From Micropruina glycogenica (lineage in GTDB: Bacteria; Actinomycetota; Actinomycetes; Propionibacteriales; Propionibacteriaceae), in assembly GCF_900289045.1 (NCBI RefSeq), contig NZ_LT985188.1, forward strand, positions 1,178,001 through 1,242,000: DNA of 64,000 nucleotides, written 5' to 3'. This document shows positions 27,421 to 34,485 of this stretch, one piece after another. Position numbers and translations under genes: made by a program. Positions within the stretch are counted from its first letter, which is position 1. Each line of letters starts with the position of its first letter. The notes under the pieces were generated by a model. That model saw nothing but the letters and a program-made list of their open reading frames with translations. It was not told the origin of the DNA and did not search any database.

Positions 27421-28802
27421 CCAACGACCACCCCGACACGTCATCCCGGCGAACGCCGGGACCTCCAAACCCGACCCCGGCACCGGCACCGTCCCTCGAC
27501 CCGTCATCCCGGCGAACGCCGGGATCTCCAGACCGAAACCCGACAGCCCAACCCGACCCGTCATCCCGGCGCGCGCCGGGATCTCCAGACCCAAACCCGG
27601 CCTGGCCGCTGTGGGCCACCGACCAGCGCGCCGGCGAACTCGCGCAGCAACAGCCTCAGCCCGACGCGCAGGAGTTCTCCACCCTCGCGCTGGCCGCGCC
27701 CTGCCCGCGATGCCTGAAGCCGGTGCGTCCCGACGAGCGCTACTGCGAGAACTGCGGCTGGGACGTGCATCCCGAGGTCGGTGCCCTGCCTGGGCCGAGT
27801 GATTCGTCCGAGGCCACCGTGAAGCTGAACCGGCCCCAACAGAGCAGGCCGGCGTGCGTGGAATGCGGGGGCCAGGTCGACTCAGACGGCTACTGCCAGA
27901 CCTGCGGCACCAAGGCACCGTCGCCGCGCGACCGCTTCGAAGCGTCGCCGGCCGACTGGGTGGGCGGCGTGTGCGACCGCGGTGTGGTGCACGCCCGCAA
28001 CGAAGACGCGATGGCGTTGTGGGCGGCCCCCGGCGACGAGCGCAACGCCGTGCTGGTGGTGTGTGACGGGGTGACCAGCTCGCAAGACTCCGACGTGGCG
28101 TCGCTGGCAGCTGCCGAACGGGCCCGCGACGTGCTGGCCGCCTCGCAACCCGCCGGCCTGGCGGTCACGGCCAGCCATGACGCGGCCCTCGACGCCGCCC
28201 TGGTGGACGCCGCGGCGCAGGCCAACGCCGCCGTGTTGGCCACGACCGCCGCCGACAGTGTGAACGCGGCGTCGTGCACGTTCGCCGCCGCCGTGGTGCA
28301 CGGCGACCGGGTGCACTGGGCGTCGCTGGGCGATTCGCGCATCTACGTGCTGGGCGCCGAGTCGGTGCAGCTCAGCACCGACGACTCGGTGGCCGAAGAG
28401 CTGATCCGGGCCGGATCGTCCCGTCATGACGCCGAAACCGGCCCGCAGGCGCACGCGATCACCCGCTGGCTGGGCCGCGACGCCGACGACATCGTGCCGC
28501 GCACCGGTACCCACCAGGTCACCGGCGACAGTTGGTTGGTGGTGTGCTCGGACGGGCTGTGGAACTACGCCTCGGAGCCGTCCGCGCTGGCCGCCCAAGT
28601 GGCCACGGCGGCAGAACCGGGCGGCAGCCCCACCCAGATCGCGGCCAGGCTGGTGAAGTGGGCCAACGCTCAGGGCGGAAAAGACAACGTCACCGTGGCC
28701 CTCGCGCGGCTCACGGCTACGCTGAACGAAGCGGCCGGGGCCGATGAAGCGCCGGCCACAGCAGTTCAGCCCGCGCCCCCGATCGTGGAAGAGAAGATCT
28801 GA
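27417..28802 (+). CDS. PP2C-family protein phosphatase with two zinc ribbons
   Basis: A 461-residue metal-dependent Ser/Thr phosphatase, the likely antagonist of the kinase before it. The PP2C domain (~183-440) has CDRGVVHARNEDAMAL, VLVVCDGVTSSQDSD (metal Asp), VHWASLGDSRIYVL, WLVVCSDGLWNY and GGKDNVTVALARL, so all metal ligands are present. Two ribbons precede it: C96/C99/C110/C113 and C147/C150/C160/C163. The second (DGYCQTCG) closely resembles the kinase ribbons. The first 60 residues are three in-frame copies of a genomic hairpin repeat translated as SSRRTPG-type peptides. GTG 27417 overlaps the kinase stop (GTGA), so the repeats are truly coding. Confidence 0.9.
   Translation: MTNDHPDTSSRRTPGPPNPTPAPAPSLDPSSRRTPGSPDRNPTAQPDPSSRRAPGSPDPNPAWPLWATDQRAGELAQQQPQPDAQEFSTLALAAPCPRCLKPVRPDERYCENCGWDVHPEVGALPGPSDSSEATVKLNRPQQSRPACVECGGQVDSDGYCQTCGTKAPSPRDRFEASPADWVGGVCDRGVVHARNEDAMALWAAPGDERNAVLVVCDGVTSSQDSDVASLAAAERARDVLAASQPAGLAVTASHDAALDAALVDAAAQANAAVLATTAADSVNAASCTFAAAVVHGDRVHWASLGDSRIYVLGAESVQLSTDDSVAEELIRAGSSRHDAETGPQAHAITRWLGRDADDIVPRTGTHQVTGDSWLVVCSDGLWNYASEPSALAAQVATAAEPGGSPTQIAARLVKWANAQGGKDNVTVALARLTATLNEAAGADEAPATAVQPAPPIVEEKI
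27438..27586 (+). repeat. Three REP-like hairpin copies inside the phosphatase coding sequence
   Basis: Copies at about 27438-27466, 27502-27529 and 27559-27586 share the core TCATCCCGGCGAACGCCGGG, with GCGCGC in place of GAACGC in the third. Each can fold into a stem of about 8 bp. Spacing is about 60 bases, a multiple of three, and all are read in the same frame as SSRRTPG or SSRRAPG. The same element occurs between genes at 31355, 36163-36450, 44185-44272 and 62811-63050. Confidence 0.85.
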
Positions 28803-28803
28803 G

Positions 28804-30084
28804 ATGGCCCTGTTCACCTCCGCGGTGTATCAGAACGAGTTTCTGCCCGACGGCGGCACCGACGTGAACGCGATCGTGACGATCGCCTGCAGCGGGGCCG
28901 GGGCGGCGGGCCAGACCGGCAGCGGTGACGCGGGCGAGATCATCATCGTCGACACCTCTGGTTCGATGGGTACCGCCAACATGCAGGCCGCCAAGCAGGC
29001 CGCCATGGTGGCCCTCGACCACATTCTCGACGGCACCTACTTCGCCGTCGTGGCCGGCAACCACAAGGCCTACCTCGCCTACCCGATGGTGCAGTCGGGC
29101 GCCGGCATGGTGCGCATGGACGCCCGCACCCGGGCCGAGGCGCGGCGCGCGATCAGTTTCTTTCGCTCCGACGGCGGCACCGCGATGGGCAACTGGCTGA
29201 ACCTGGCCCGGGCCCTGTTCGACTCGATCGGCAACCTGGCGCAGAAGCACGCCATTCTGCTCACCGACGGCGAAAACCACAACGAGACACCGCAGCAACT
29301 CGATGCCGCCATTCGCAACTCGATCGGTCAGTTCCAGGTCGACTGCCGAGGCGTCGGGGTCGATTGGAAGGTGCCCGAGATTCGCAGCATCGCCCAGGCC
29401 CTGCTCGGCACCGTCGACATCATTCCCAACCCGTCGCAGTTGGGGCAGGCGTTCGCCGAGCTGATGCAGAAGTCGATGGGCCGCGGTGTGGCGCGGGCCG
29501 ACCTGCGGGTGTGGATTCCGCAGGGCGCTCAGGTGCTGTTCGTGCGTCAGGTGTCACCCACCGTCGAAGACCTCAGCACGCGGGGCGTGCCGGTGAACCC
29601 GCTCACCATGGCCTACCCGACGGGTTCGTGGGGCGACGAAGAGCGCGACTACCACCTGCAGGTGCGGCTACCGGCCAAGTCGGTGGGCCAGGAGCAGTTG
29701 GCCGCCCGGGTGCAGTTGGCCGTGGGCACCGAGGTGCTCACCCAGGGGCTGGTCAAGGCCAAGTGGAGTTCAGACACCAACCTGACCGCTCAGATCAACC
29801 CCGAGGTGGCGCACTACACCGGGCAGACCGAGCTGGCGGTGGCCATTCAAGAGGGTCTGGCGGCCAAGGCGTCCGGTGACGAACGCACCGCCACCACCAA
29901 ACTGGGCCGGGCCGCGCAGCTGGCGGTGCGCACCGGCAACGCCGAAGCAACGGCGAAGTTGCGCAAGGTGGTCGACATCGACAACGCCGAGACCGGTACG
30001 GTGCGGTTGAAGCGCGGCGTCGACAAGGCCGACGAGATGGCTCTCGACACCGCGTCCACCAAGACCACCAGAATCAGGGGCTGA
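28804..30084 (+). CDS. VWA-domain protein of the TelA-kinase operon
   Basis: A 426-residue protein with a von Willebrand factor A domain (~45-230): EIIIVDTSGSMG gives an intact MIDAS motif (Asp50, Ser52, Ser54), followed by SDGGTAMGNWLNLARALFDS and LLTDGENHNETP. The rest is beta-rich (WIPQGAQVLFVRQVSPTVED, DYHLQVRLPA) with a C-terminal helical region (AIQEGLAAKASGDERTATTK). No signal peptide, so it is cytoplasmic. ATG 28804 follows the phosphatase stop by one base. VWA proteins of this kind often serve as metal-dependent scaffolds with AAA+ ATPases, and one is present in this operon. Specific function unknown. Confidence 0.88.
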   Translation: MALFTSAVYQNEFLPDGGTDVNAIVTIACSGAGAAGQTGSGDAGEIIIVDTSGSMGTANMQAAKQAAMVALDHILDGTYFAVVAGNHKAYLAYPMVQSGAGMVRMDARTRAEARRAISFFRSDGGTAMGNWLNLARALFDSIGNLAQKHAILLTDGENHNETPQQLDAAIRNSIGQFQVDCRGVGVDWKVPEIRSIAQALLGTVDIIPNPSQLGQAFAELMQKSMGRGVARADLRVWIPQGAQVLFVRQVSPTVEDLSTRGVPVNPLTMAYPTGSWGDEERDYHLQVRLPAKSVGQEQLAARVQLAVGTEVLTQGLVKAKWSSDTNLTAQINPEVAHYTGQTELAVAIQEGLAAKASGDERTATTKLGRAAQLAVRTGNAEATAKLRKVVDIDNAETGTVRLKRGVDKADEMALDTASTKTTRIRG

Positions 30085-30085
30085 C

Positions 30086-31033
30086 ATGGCGATCTGTCCG
30101 GCCGGCCACACCTCGTCGTCCAACGACTACTGCGACACCTGTGGCCTGCCCATCGAGCAGGGTCAGGCGCCCGCGGCCGCGCCCCAGCCGAGTGCGCCCG
30201 AGGGTGCGCAGTGCCCCAACTGCCACACCGTCAATGCGCCCGACGCGCTGTTCTGCGAGGCCTGCGGCTACGACTTCACCACGGGCACGCTGCCACGCAC
30301 GGCGGTCGAGCCTTCGTCGGTCGAGCCTTCGCCGGCCGAGCTTGTCGAGAGCCCCGAGGTCGAGGACTCGCAGGTCGAGCCCACTGCGCCCGTCGAGCTT
30401 GCCGAGACCACTGCGCCGGACGAGCCGGACGAGGCTTCTGCCCCTGCGGTCGAGCCTGTCGAGACCCCCGCCGCGCCCGCCGACCCCGACGAGGCTCTCG
30501 ACGCCCCCGACGACACCCCCGCGCCGGACCAGCCGTGGGAGGCCCCGGCCGCCCCCGACCCGTCCCCCGGGCCGCTGCCGCCGCACGCCGGACGGTTGCT
30601 GCACCCACAACCCACCAGTGTCGACTGGGTGGCCGAGGTGTGGATCGATCCCGACTGGTACGCCACCCAGGGGTCATCGGACGCCCTGCCGTCGGCCGGC
30701 CTGCCCGAGGTGGTGCCCCTGCGGTCGGCCTCGGCGCTGATCGGACGGGTGTCGGTGAGCCGCAACATTCACCCCGACATCGACTGCGACCCCGACACCG
30801 GCGTCAGCCGCCGGCACGCGCAGATCAGCACCGACGGCACCCGTTGGTGGATCGAAGACCTCGAATCGGCCAATGGCACGTTCATCGGGTCGCCCGCCGG
30901 GCCCCTGCCCACCGACCCGATCGGACGCGGCCGCGTCGAGTTCGCCCCCGACCAGCGCATCTACGTGGGCGGCTGGACCCGCATCGTGATTCGGGCCGCC
31001 ACCGACGACGAGCGGGAAGCCTTCACCGTCTGA
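30086..31033 (+). CDS. FHA-domain protein with two zinc ribbons
   Basis: A 315-residue protein, probably the phosphothreonine reader of the operon. Two N-terminal ribbons (C4 to C19 region MAICPAGHTSSSNDYCDTCG, and C43/C46/C57/C60) match those of the kinase and phosphatase. A ~110-residue linker rich in Glu, Pro and Val (residues ~70-180) contains VEPS, VELAETT and VEPVETP units derived from a genomic repeat. The FHA domain (~210-305) has LIGRVSVSRNIHPDID, TGVSRRHAQI and LESANGTFIG, with the phosphopeptide-binding Arg, Ser and Asn present. It begins one base after the VWA stop and is the last gene of the block. Confidence 0.9.
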   Translation: MAICPAGHTSSSNDYCDTCGLPIEQGQAPAAAPQPSAPEGAQCPNCHTVNAPDALFCEACGYDFTTGTLPRTAVEPSSVEPSPAELVESPEVEDSQVEPTAPVELAETTAPDEPDEASAPAVEPVETPAAPADPDEALDAPDDTPAPDQPWEAPAAPDPSPGPLPPHAGRLLHPQPTSVDWVAEVWIDPDWYATQGSSDALPSAGLPEVVPLRSASALIGRVSVSRNIHPDIDCDPDTGVSRRHAQISTDGTRWWIEDLESANGTFIGSPAGPLPTDPIGRGRVEFAPDQRIYVGGWTRIVIRAATDDEREAFTV

Positions 31034-31194
31034 GCACGGCTGCACGGGCGTTGAACGGATGCCGGCATCGGTGACTGCTGCCGCAACACCGCACTACTGC
31101 CGCGCACATTCGGCACGTCGGAGCTTGTCGAGCTTGGTTGGTCGGGTCTGGTTCCGCGGAGCGGCTCCGCGCAATGGTTGGCCGGGTCTGGTTC

Positions 31195-31302
31195 CGCGGA
31201 GCGGTGGCGCCCCTGTCCCGCCCTTGCGGGACTGCTCGGCTAGCGCCTCGCAGTGCGCAAACGCCCGACCAGGCCCTGACAGGGGCGCCCCCGCTCCGCT
31301 TC
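31195..31302 (-). repeat. MITE-like ~107-bp palindromic element, copy A
   Basis: Imperfect terminal inverted repeats (GCGGAGCGG...GGCGCCCCTGTC against GACAGGGGCGCC...CCGCTCCGC) enclose a centre containing TTTGCGCACTGCGAGG on the minus strand. A near-identical element lies at 63671-63776 in the opposite orientation. No transposase is encoded. Two direct copies of GGGTCTGGTTCCGCGGAGCG (31144-31163 and 31184-31203) lie at its left flank. Confidence 0.75.
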
Positions 31303-31354
31303 AACTGAGCGTTTCGATGGCGTGCGCGGTCGCGACAAGCTCGACCAACGGCTC

Positions 31355-31382
31355 ACGTCATCCCGGCGAACGCCGGGATCTC
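31355..31382 (+). repeat. REP-like hairpin, intergenic copy
   Basis: Copy of the ATCCCGGCGAACGCCGGGAT element, preceded by a copy of the second family (GACAAGCTCGACCAACGG, 31337-31354). A degenerate copy follows at ~31412-31440. In the gap 31034-31809 I see only repeats and no supportable gene; a minus-strand frame at 31358-31672 runs through these repeats and has no recognisable domain. Confidence 0.8.
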
Positions 31383-31616
31383 CGTTCCGTTCCACTGCAC
31401 GGTTGCGGATGAGTTTCCGGGTCAAGCCCGTAATGACGGGTCGAGACCCCCCGCACCGCTTCAGCGTTGAGTCTGCCGCCCTGAGTCACGTCGCTCGGGT
31501 TGTCCACGAGATGCAGCCGGTTCACCGCGCCGAAGACGCGCGTGCCTGAGCCGGACGCCACTGGAGAGACGTCCACCTCGTCGATCAGCGCCGCAGTCGC
31601 CTCGGGCTGACCTCGC

Positions 31617-31726
31617 GCCACTTTCTGGTTGAAATGGAGGCGCTCATGAAGCGCCCTCGCCGAAGTCGCCACTTTCTGGTTGAAATAGATACCTACCAGG
31701 GGTATCTATTTCAACCAAAAAGTGGC
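31617..31726. mobile_element. Possible insertion-sequence end with multiple inverted repeats
   Basis: A 26-base arm at 31668-31693 (starting GCCACTTTCTGGTTGAAATA) is repeated in inverted orientation at 31701-31726 with a single mismatch and a 7-base loop. A third, direct copy of the first 19 bases is at 31617-31635. Multiple direct and inverted terminal repeats of about 20 bases resemble the ends of IS21-type elements, but no transposase or helper ATPase gene is present. The local base composition is lower in GC than its surroundings. It lies downstream of the VKOR gene and could also act as a terminator hairpin, though no T-run follows. Confidence 0.4.
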
Positions 31727-31809
31727 ATGGCTGGTTGACCAGACCCGCACTGAGGCGATGGTCGCCTTCATAACCACCACAAGATGGCGGCACCATGCGA
31801 CATGCGCTG

Positions 31810-32433
31810 CTACAGCATCAGGGGTACGTACTTCACCACCACCATCGCGGTGACCACGGTCAGCCATACTCCCACCAGCACGGCGTCCAGGTCGTGCGCG
31901 ATCAGGGCGCGTGCGGTGCGACTGACCCGCTCGGGCAGCAGCAGGATGCCGTCGCGAACGTTCACATGCGTGAGCGAGGCGAACACCAGCGTGGTCGACA
32001 GGGTCACCAGAAGGCACCACGGGCACAACGCGCCGATCACGAAGTAGGCCTGAAAGAACAGCCAGTACGCGAAGACCACGCCGAGGGTGTAGACCACCTG
32101 GGCGGCCAGCATGAACCAGCGCGGAAACCGCACCCCGCCCAGGCTGGCCACCGCGATGGTGATCACGACGGGTTCGGCCACCAAACCCAGAAACGCATTC
32201 GGAAAGCCGAACAGGCTGGCCTGCCACGACGTCGCCACCGTGCCGCAACTCAGCACGGCGTTGATGTTGCACGACAAGGCGGCCTGTGGGTCCGCGGCCA
32301 GCACGACGGCGTCCACCGACAGCACGAACGAGGCGGTCAGGCTGATCAGGGCCGAGATCAACATGGTGGTGAAGATCCACCCGTTCGACTGCCGCAATCG
32401 CCGCACCGCCGCCAGCGTGCCGCTACTTGGCAC
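31810..32433 (-). CDS. Vitamin K epoxide reductase (VKOR) family protein
   Basis: Bacterial VKOR reoxidises DsbA-like proteins by passing electrons to quinone, supporting disulfide formation outside the membrane. The 207-aa product has about five hydrophobic segments, the loop cysteines C55 and C63 (SCNINAVLSC) and the active-site pair C137/C140 (CPWC) at the start of a helix, all four required residues. GTG 32433 overlaps the end of the upstream DsbA-like gene by 11 bases, so the oxidase and its reoxidase are translated together. The gene ends before the repeat-rich gap. Confidence 0.93.
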   Translation of the reverse strand: MPSSGTLAAVRRLRQSNGWIFTTMLISALISLTASFVLSVDAVVLAADPQAALSCNINAVLSCGTVATSWQASLFGFPNAFLGLVAEPVVITIAVASLGGVRFPRWFMLAAQVVYTLGVVFAYWLFFQAYFVIGALCPWCLLVTLSTTLVFASLTHVNVRDGILLLPERVSRTARALIAHDLDAVLVGVWLTVVTAMVVVKYVPLML

Positions 32434-33202
32434 CGGAGGCCGCCTTCTCGACGGCTGCCTGCAACGCCCCGGCCGTGTACAGGTCGCCGGTGAACTCGGT
32501 GCCGTTGATCTGCACCGTCGGGGTCTGCTTGACCCCTGAGGCGAACGCCTGCTGGGTGGCCTGTTCGACCCACGGGGTGTAGATCTCGCGGCTGATCGAC
32601 GCGGCCACGTCCGCCGACGCTCCGGCCTGAGTGGCGAAGTCGGCCAGTTGCGCGTTGGTCAGGCCGCTGCCGCCCTCGGCGGGCTGGTTGGAATACAGCA
32701 ACTTGTTGAACTTCAGGGCGGTGACGGGATCGGCGTTGGCGACGGTCACGAGCGCGTTGGCGGCCCTGGTCGAATAGCGCGATCCCCCGGACTGCTGGTC
32801 AAGAAACGACAGCGGGTAGACGTCCAGGGTGATGCTGCCTGCGGCAACGGCCTGCTGCAGGTAGTCGCCGTTGGCACGCTCGAACCTGCCGCAGAAGGGG
32901 CACATGAAGTCGGCGTACACGCTGACCGTCACGGGCCCGGTGCCGAAGCGCAGCGCGCCGGTGTCGGTGGCGTTGGCCGGCGCCACCACCGCCCCGCTCG
33001 AGGGTGCAGGGGTGGCGGAGCGGTTGCCGGCCACCGCCCACACCATCACGCCGATGAGAACGGCGATGGCTGTGATGCCGGCGATCCAGGTGGTGCGCAC
33101 GATGCGGCTGAGTCGCCGCTGGGCCGCGGCCTGACGTTCGCGCTGCTCGCGAAGTGCTGTTCGTTGGTTTGCGTTGGGTTTGGTCTGCTTGGTGGTGCTC
33201 AT
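32423..33202 (-). CDS. DsbA-like membrane-anchored thioredoxin-fold oxidoreductase
   Basis: A 259-residue protein: Lys/Arg-rich cytoplasmic N terminus, one membrane anchor (~38-57), an Ala/Pro/Ser linker, then a DsbA-type thioredoxin fold with SVYADFMCPFCGRFE (C101/C104), a large helical insertion, and the cis-Pro loop TPTVQING. It introduces disulfides into exported proteins. ATG 33202 has AGGAAC upstream; a much longer open frame upstream crosses the next gene in another frame and is rejected. Co-translation with VKOR fits the standard actinobacterial DsbA-VKOR pathway. Confidence 0.92.
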   Translation of the reverse strand: MSTTKQTKPNANQRTALREQRERQAAAQRRLSRIVRTTWIAGITAIAVLIGVMVWAVAGNRSATPAPSSGAVVAPANATDTGALRFGTGPVTVSVYADFMCPFCGRFERANGDYLQQAVAAGSITLDVYPLSFLDQQSGGSRYSTRAANALVTVANADPVTALKFNKLLYSNQPAEGGSGLTNAQLADFATQAGASADVAASISREIYTPWVEQATQQAFASGVKQTPTVQINGTEFTGDLYTAGALQAAVEKAASGAK

Positions 33203-33333
33203 GATTGGTTCCTGACTTGGGCCGAGGGGCCCTGGTTGAAAGCGTTCGGACGGCACGAAGCCGGTGCGCGGGCACTCATGGCCCGGCGAGGAGAACGTTC
33301 GGCACCCCGTCGGAAGGCGACGGGTGCGGCCGG

Positions 33334-33801
33334 TCAGGAAAGCGGAGGTCCGCGGCGGGGGTTGGTCCGGCCATACGCCGGGCGGGTGACCGTTACCGGC
33401 ACAAGCACCGGAGCGGCCGGCCACGAAACCACGACGATGGCCCGGAGCCGGCCCAGCACGACGGCCAGCAACCGCCGTCCGGAATCGACCAGATGCCGCG
33501 CGCCGCGCAGCAGCAGGCCGGCGGCCAGCAACGCAGCGGGCAGCAGCAGTGCGTGTACCAGCAGCGTGGCAGCCACCATCAGCGTCCAGGTGACCACGGG
33601 TGCTGGTGCCGTCACACAGTTGGCCGCGATGCTGGCATGCGTCTCGGTGAGCGTGTACAGCGGGTGGCCCGCGTCGAAACACGCCACCACGGCGACGCGG
33701 GGCAGCCTCGCCAACAGGGGCAGCACCGCCACCAGAGTGATCAGGGCGGCCAGCACGCGCGAAGCCCAGGGGGCCGATCGCATCACTCGCCGCGCAGTCA
33801 C
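33334..33801 (-). CDS. Small polytopic membrane protein, unknown function
   Basis: A 155-residue protein with hydrophobic segments at about 15-32, 65-97 (possibly two) and a possible further one near 112-135, and a Pro/Arg-rich tail. A short exported loop (VACFDAGHPLYTLTETHASI, NCVTAPAP) contains two cysteines, which would suit oxidation by the DsbA-like protein encoded 131 bases downstream. No family recognised. Same strand as the dsbA-VKOR pair and probably transcribed with it. Confidence 0.6.
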   Translation of the reverse strand: MTARRVMRSAPWASRVLAALITLVAVLPLLARLPRVAVVACFDAGHPLYTLTETHASIAANCVTAPAPVVTWTLMVAATLLVHALLLPAALLAAGLLLRGARHLVDSGRRLLAVVLGRLRAIVVVSWPAAPVLVPVTVTRPAYGRTNPRRGPPLS

Positions 33802-33919
33802 GGTGACGACGATACCCGGGTGTCCCAGTCGGCACCCATTATTGGGTTCGGCCCTGCCCGGCCCGGCAGGGCAATTGCGCTGATGGCGTACGGCACGGCA
33901 CCGGCAGCCTCGCCGCGAC

Positions 33920-33925
33920 TAGATT
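33920..33925 (+). promoter_or_regulatory. Putative -10 hexamer TAGATT before DUF3107 gene
   Basis: TAGATT with the same local context (ACTAGATTGG) as the one before telA. It lies 29 bases before ATG 33955, which has its own GAGGAG ribosome-binding site, so this transcript has a short leader. No obvious -35. Confidence 0.4.
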
Positions 33926-33954
33926 GGGCCGCGTCGTCGCGCTGAGGAGTAGCA

Positions 33955-34179
33955 ATGGAAATCAAGGTCGGCATCGTGCAGGGTGGGCGCGAGATCGTGC
34001 TCGAGTCCGAAGAGACCGCGGCGGCCGTCGAGTCGGCTTTTGCCAAGGCGGTTGCCGATGACGGCCTGCTGAGCCTCACCGATGAGCGCGGCCGCAAGGT
34101 ACTGGTGCCGGCCAGCCGCATCGCGTACCTCGAGATCGGCCAGGAGCACGTGCGGCGGGTGGGCTTCGGCGCCGTCTGA
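33955..34179 (+). CDS. DUF3107 family protein
   Basis: A 74-residue protein with the complete DUF3107 pattern: MEIKVGIVQGGREIVLESEE, an Ala-rich helix, LSLTDERGRKVLVPASRIAY and LEIGQEHVRRVGFG. The family is a small actinobacterial protein of unknown function, often next to a DEAD-box helicase gene, as here. ATG 33955 has GAGGAG seven bases upstream. Function unknown; no motif suggests catalysis. Confidence 0.9.
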   Translation: MEIKVGIVQGGREIVLESEETAAAVESAFAKAVADDGLLSLTDERGRKVLVPASRIAYLEIGQEHVRRVGFGAV

Positions 34180-34224
34180 GGGCCGTTCCCAGGACCACGA
34201 GGTTGGGCAGCGTTTGCGCCTGGC

Positions 34225-34380
34225 CGAGATCCCAGCGTTCGCCGGGACGACGGAATGCGAGCCGTCCTGCCTGGCTGAGATCCCGACGCCCGGTGATGGG
34301 TGCGCGCTGAGATCCCAGCGTTCGCCAGGACGACGGAATGCGAGCCGTCCTGCCTGGCTGAGATCCCGGCGTTCGCCCCG
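34225..34380 (+). repeat. Tandem duplication containing degenerate hairpin repeats
   Basis: A segment of about 60 bases (GAGATCCCAGCGTTCGCC, then GACGACGGAATGCGAGCCGT, then CCTGCCTGGCTGAGATCCC) occurs twice, near 34227-34287 and 34310-34370, separated by a short spacer. Each contains degraded halves of the GATCCCGGCGTTCGCCGGGA hairpin. It lies between DUF3107 and the DEAD-box helicase. I see no gene in 34180-34440. Confidence 0.7.
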
Positions 34381-34441
34381 ACGAGGGGTGCCTCCCCTGC
34401 ACCGGCCGGAGCGCCTTTCGCCACAGCAAGGCGTCACCGAG

Positions 34442-34447
34442 TAGAGT
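34442..34447 (+). promoter_or_regulatory. Putative -10 hexamer TAGAGT for DEAD-box helicase
   Basis: TAGAGT about 38 bases before the GTG used as start. If translation really begins further in, near 34561, the mRNA would have a leader of over 100 bases containing a GGCC-TTGC-GGCC hairpin (34528-34537 region). Confidence 0.35.
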
Positions 34448-34485
34448 GAGCCCCAAGTACGCACACGACGTGCGTCCCCACGACC

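Noticed and set aside
31358-31672. Minus-strand frame of about 104 codons in the repeat-rich gap
   Set aside because: It begins in the inverted repeat, ends in a REP-like hairpin and has no recognisable domain; considered but not supportable as a gene.
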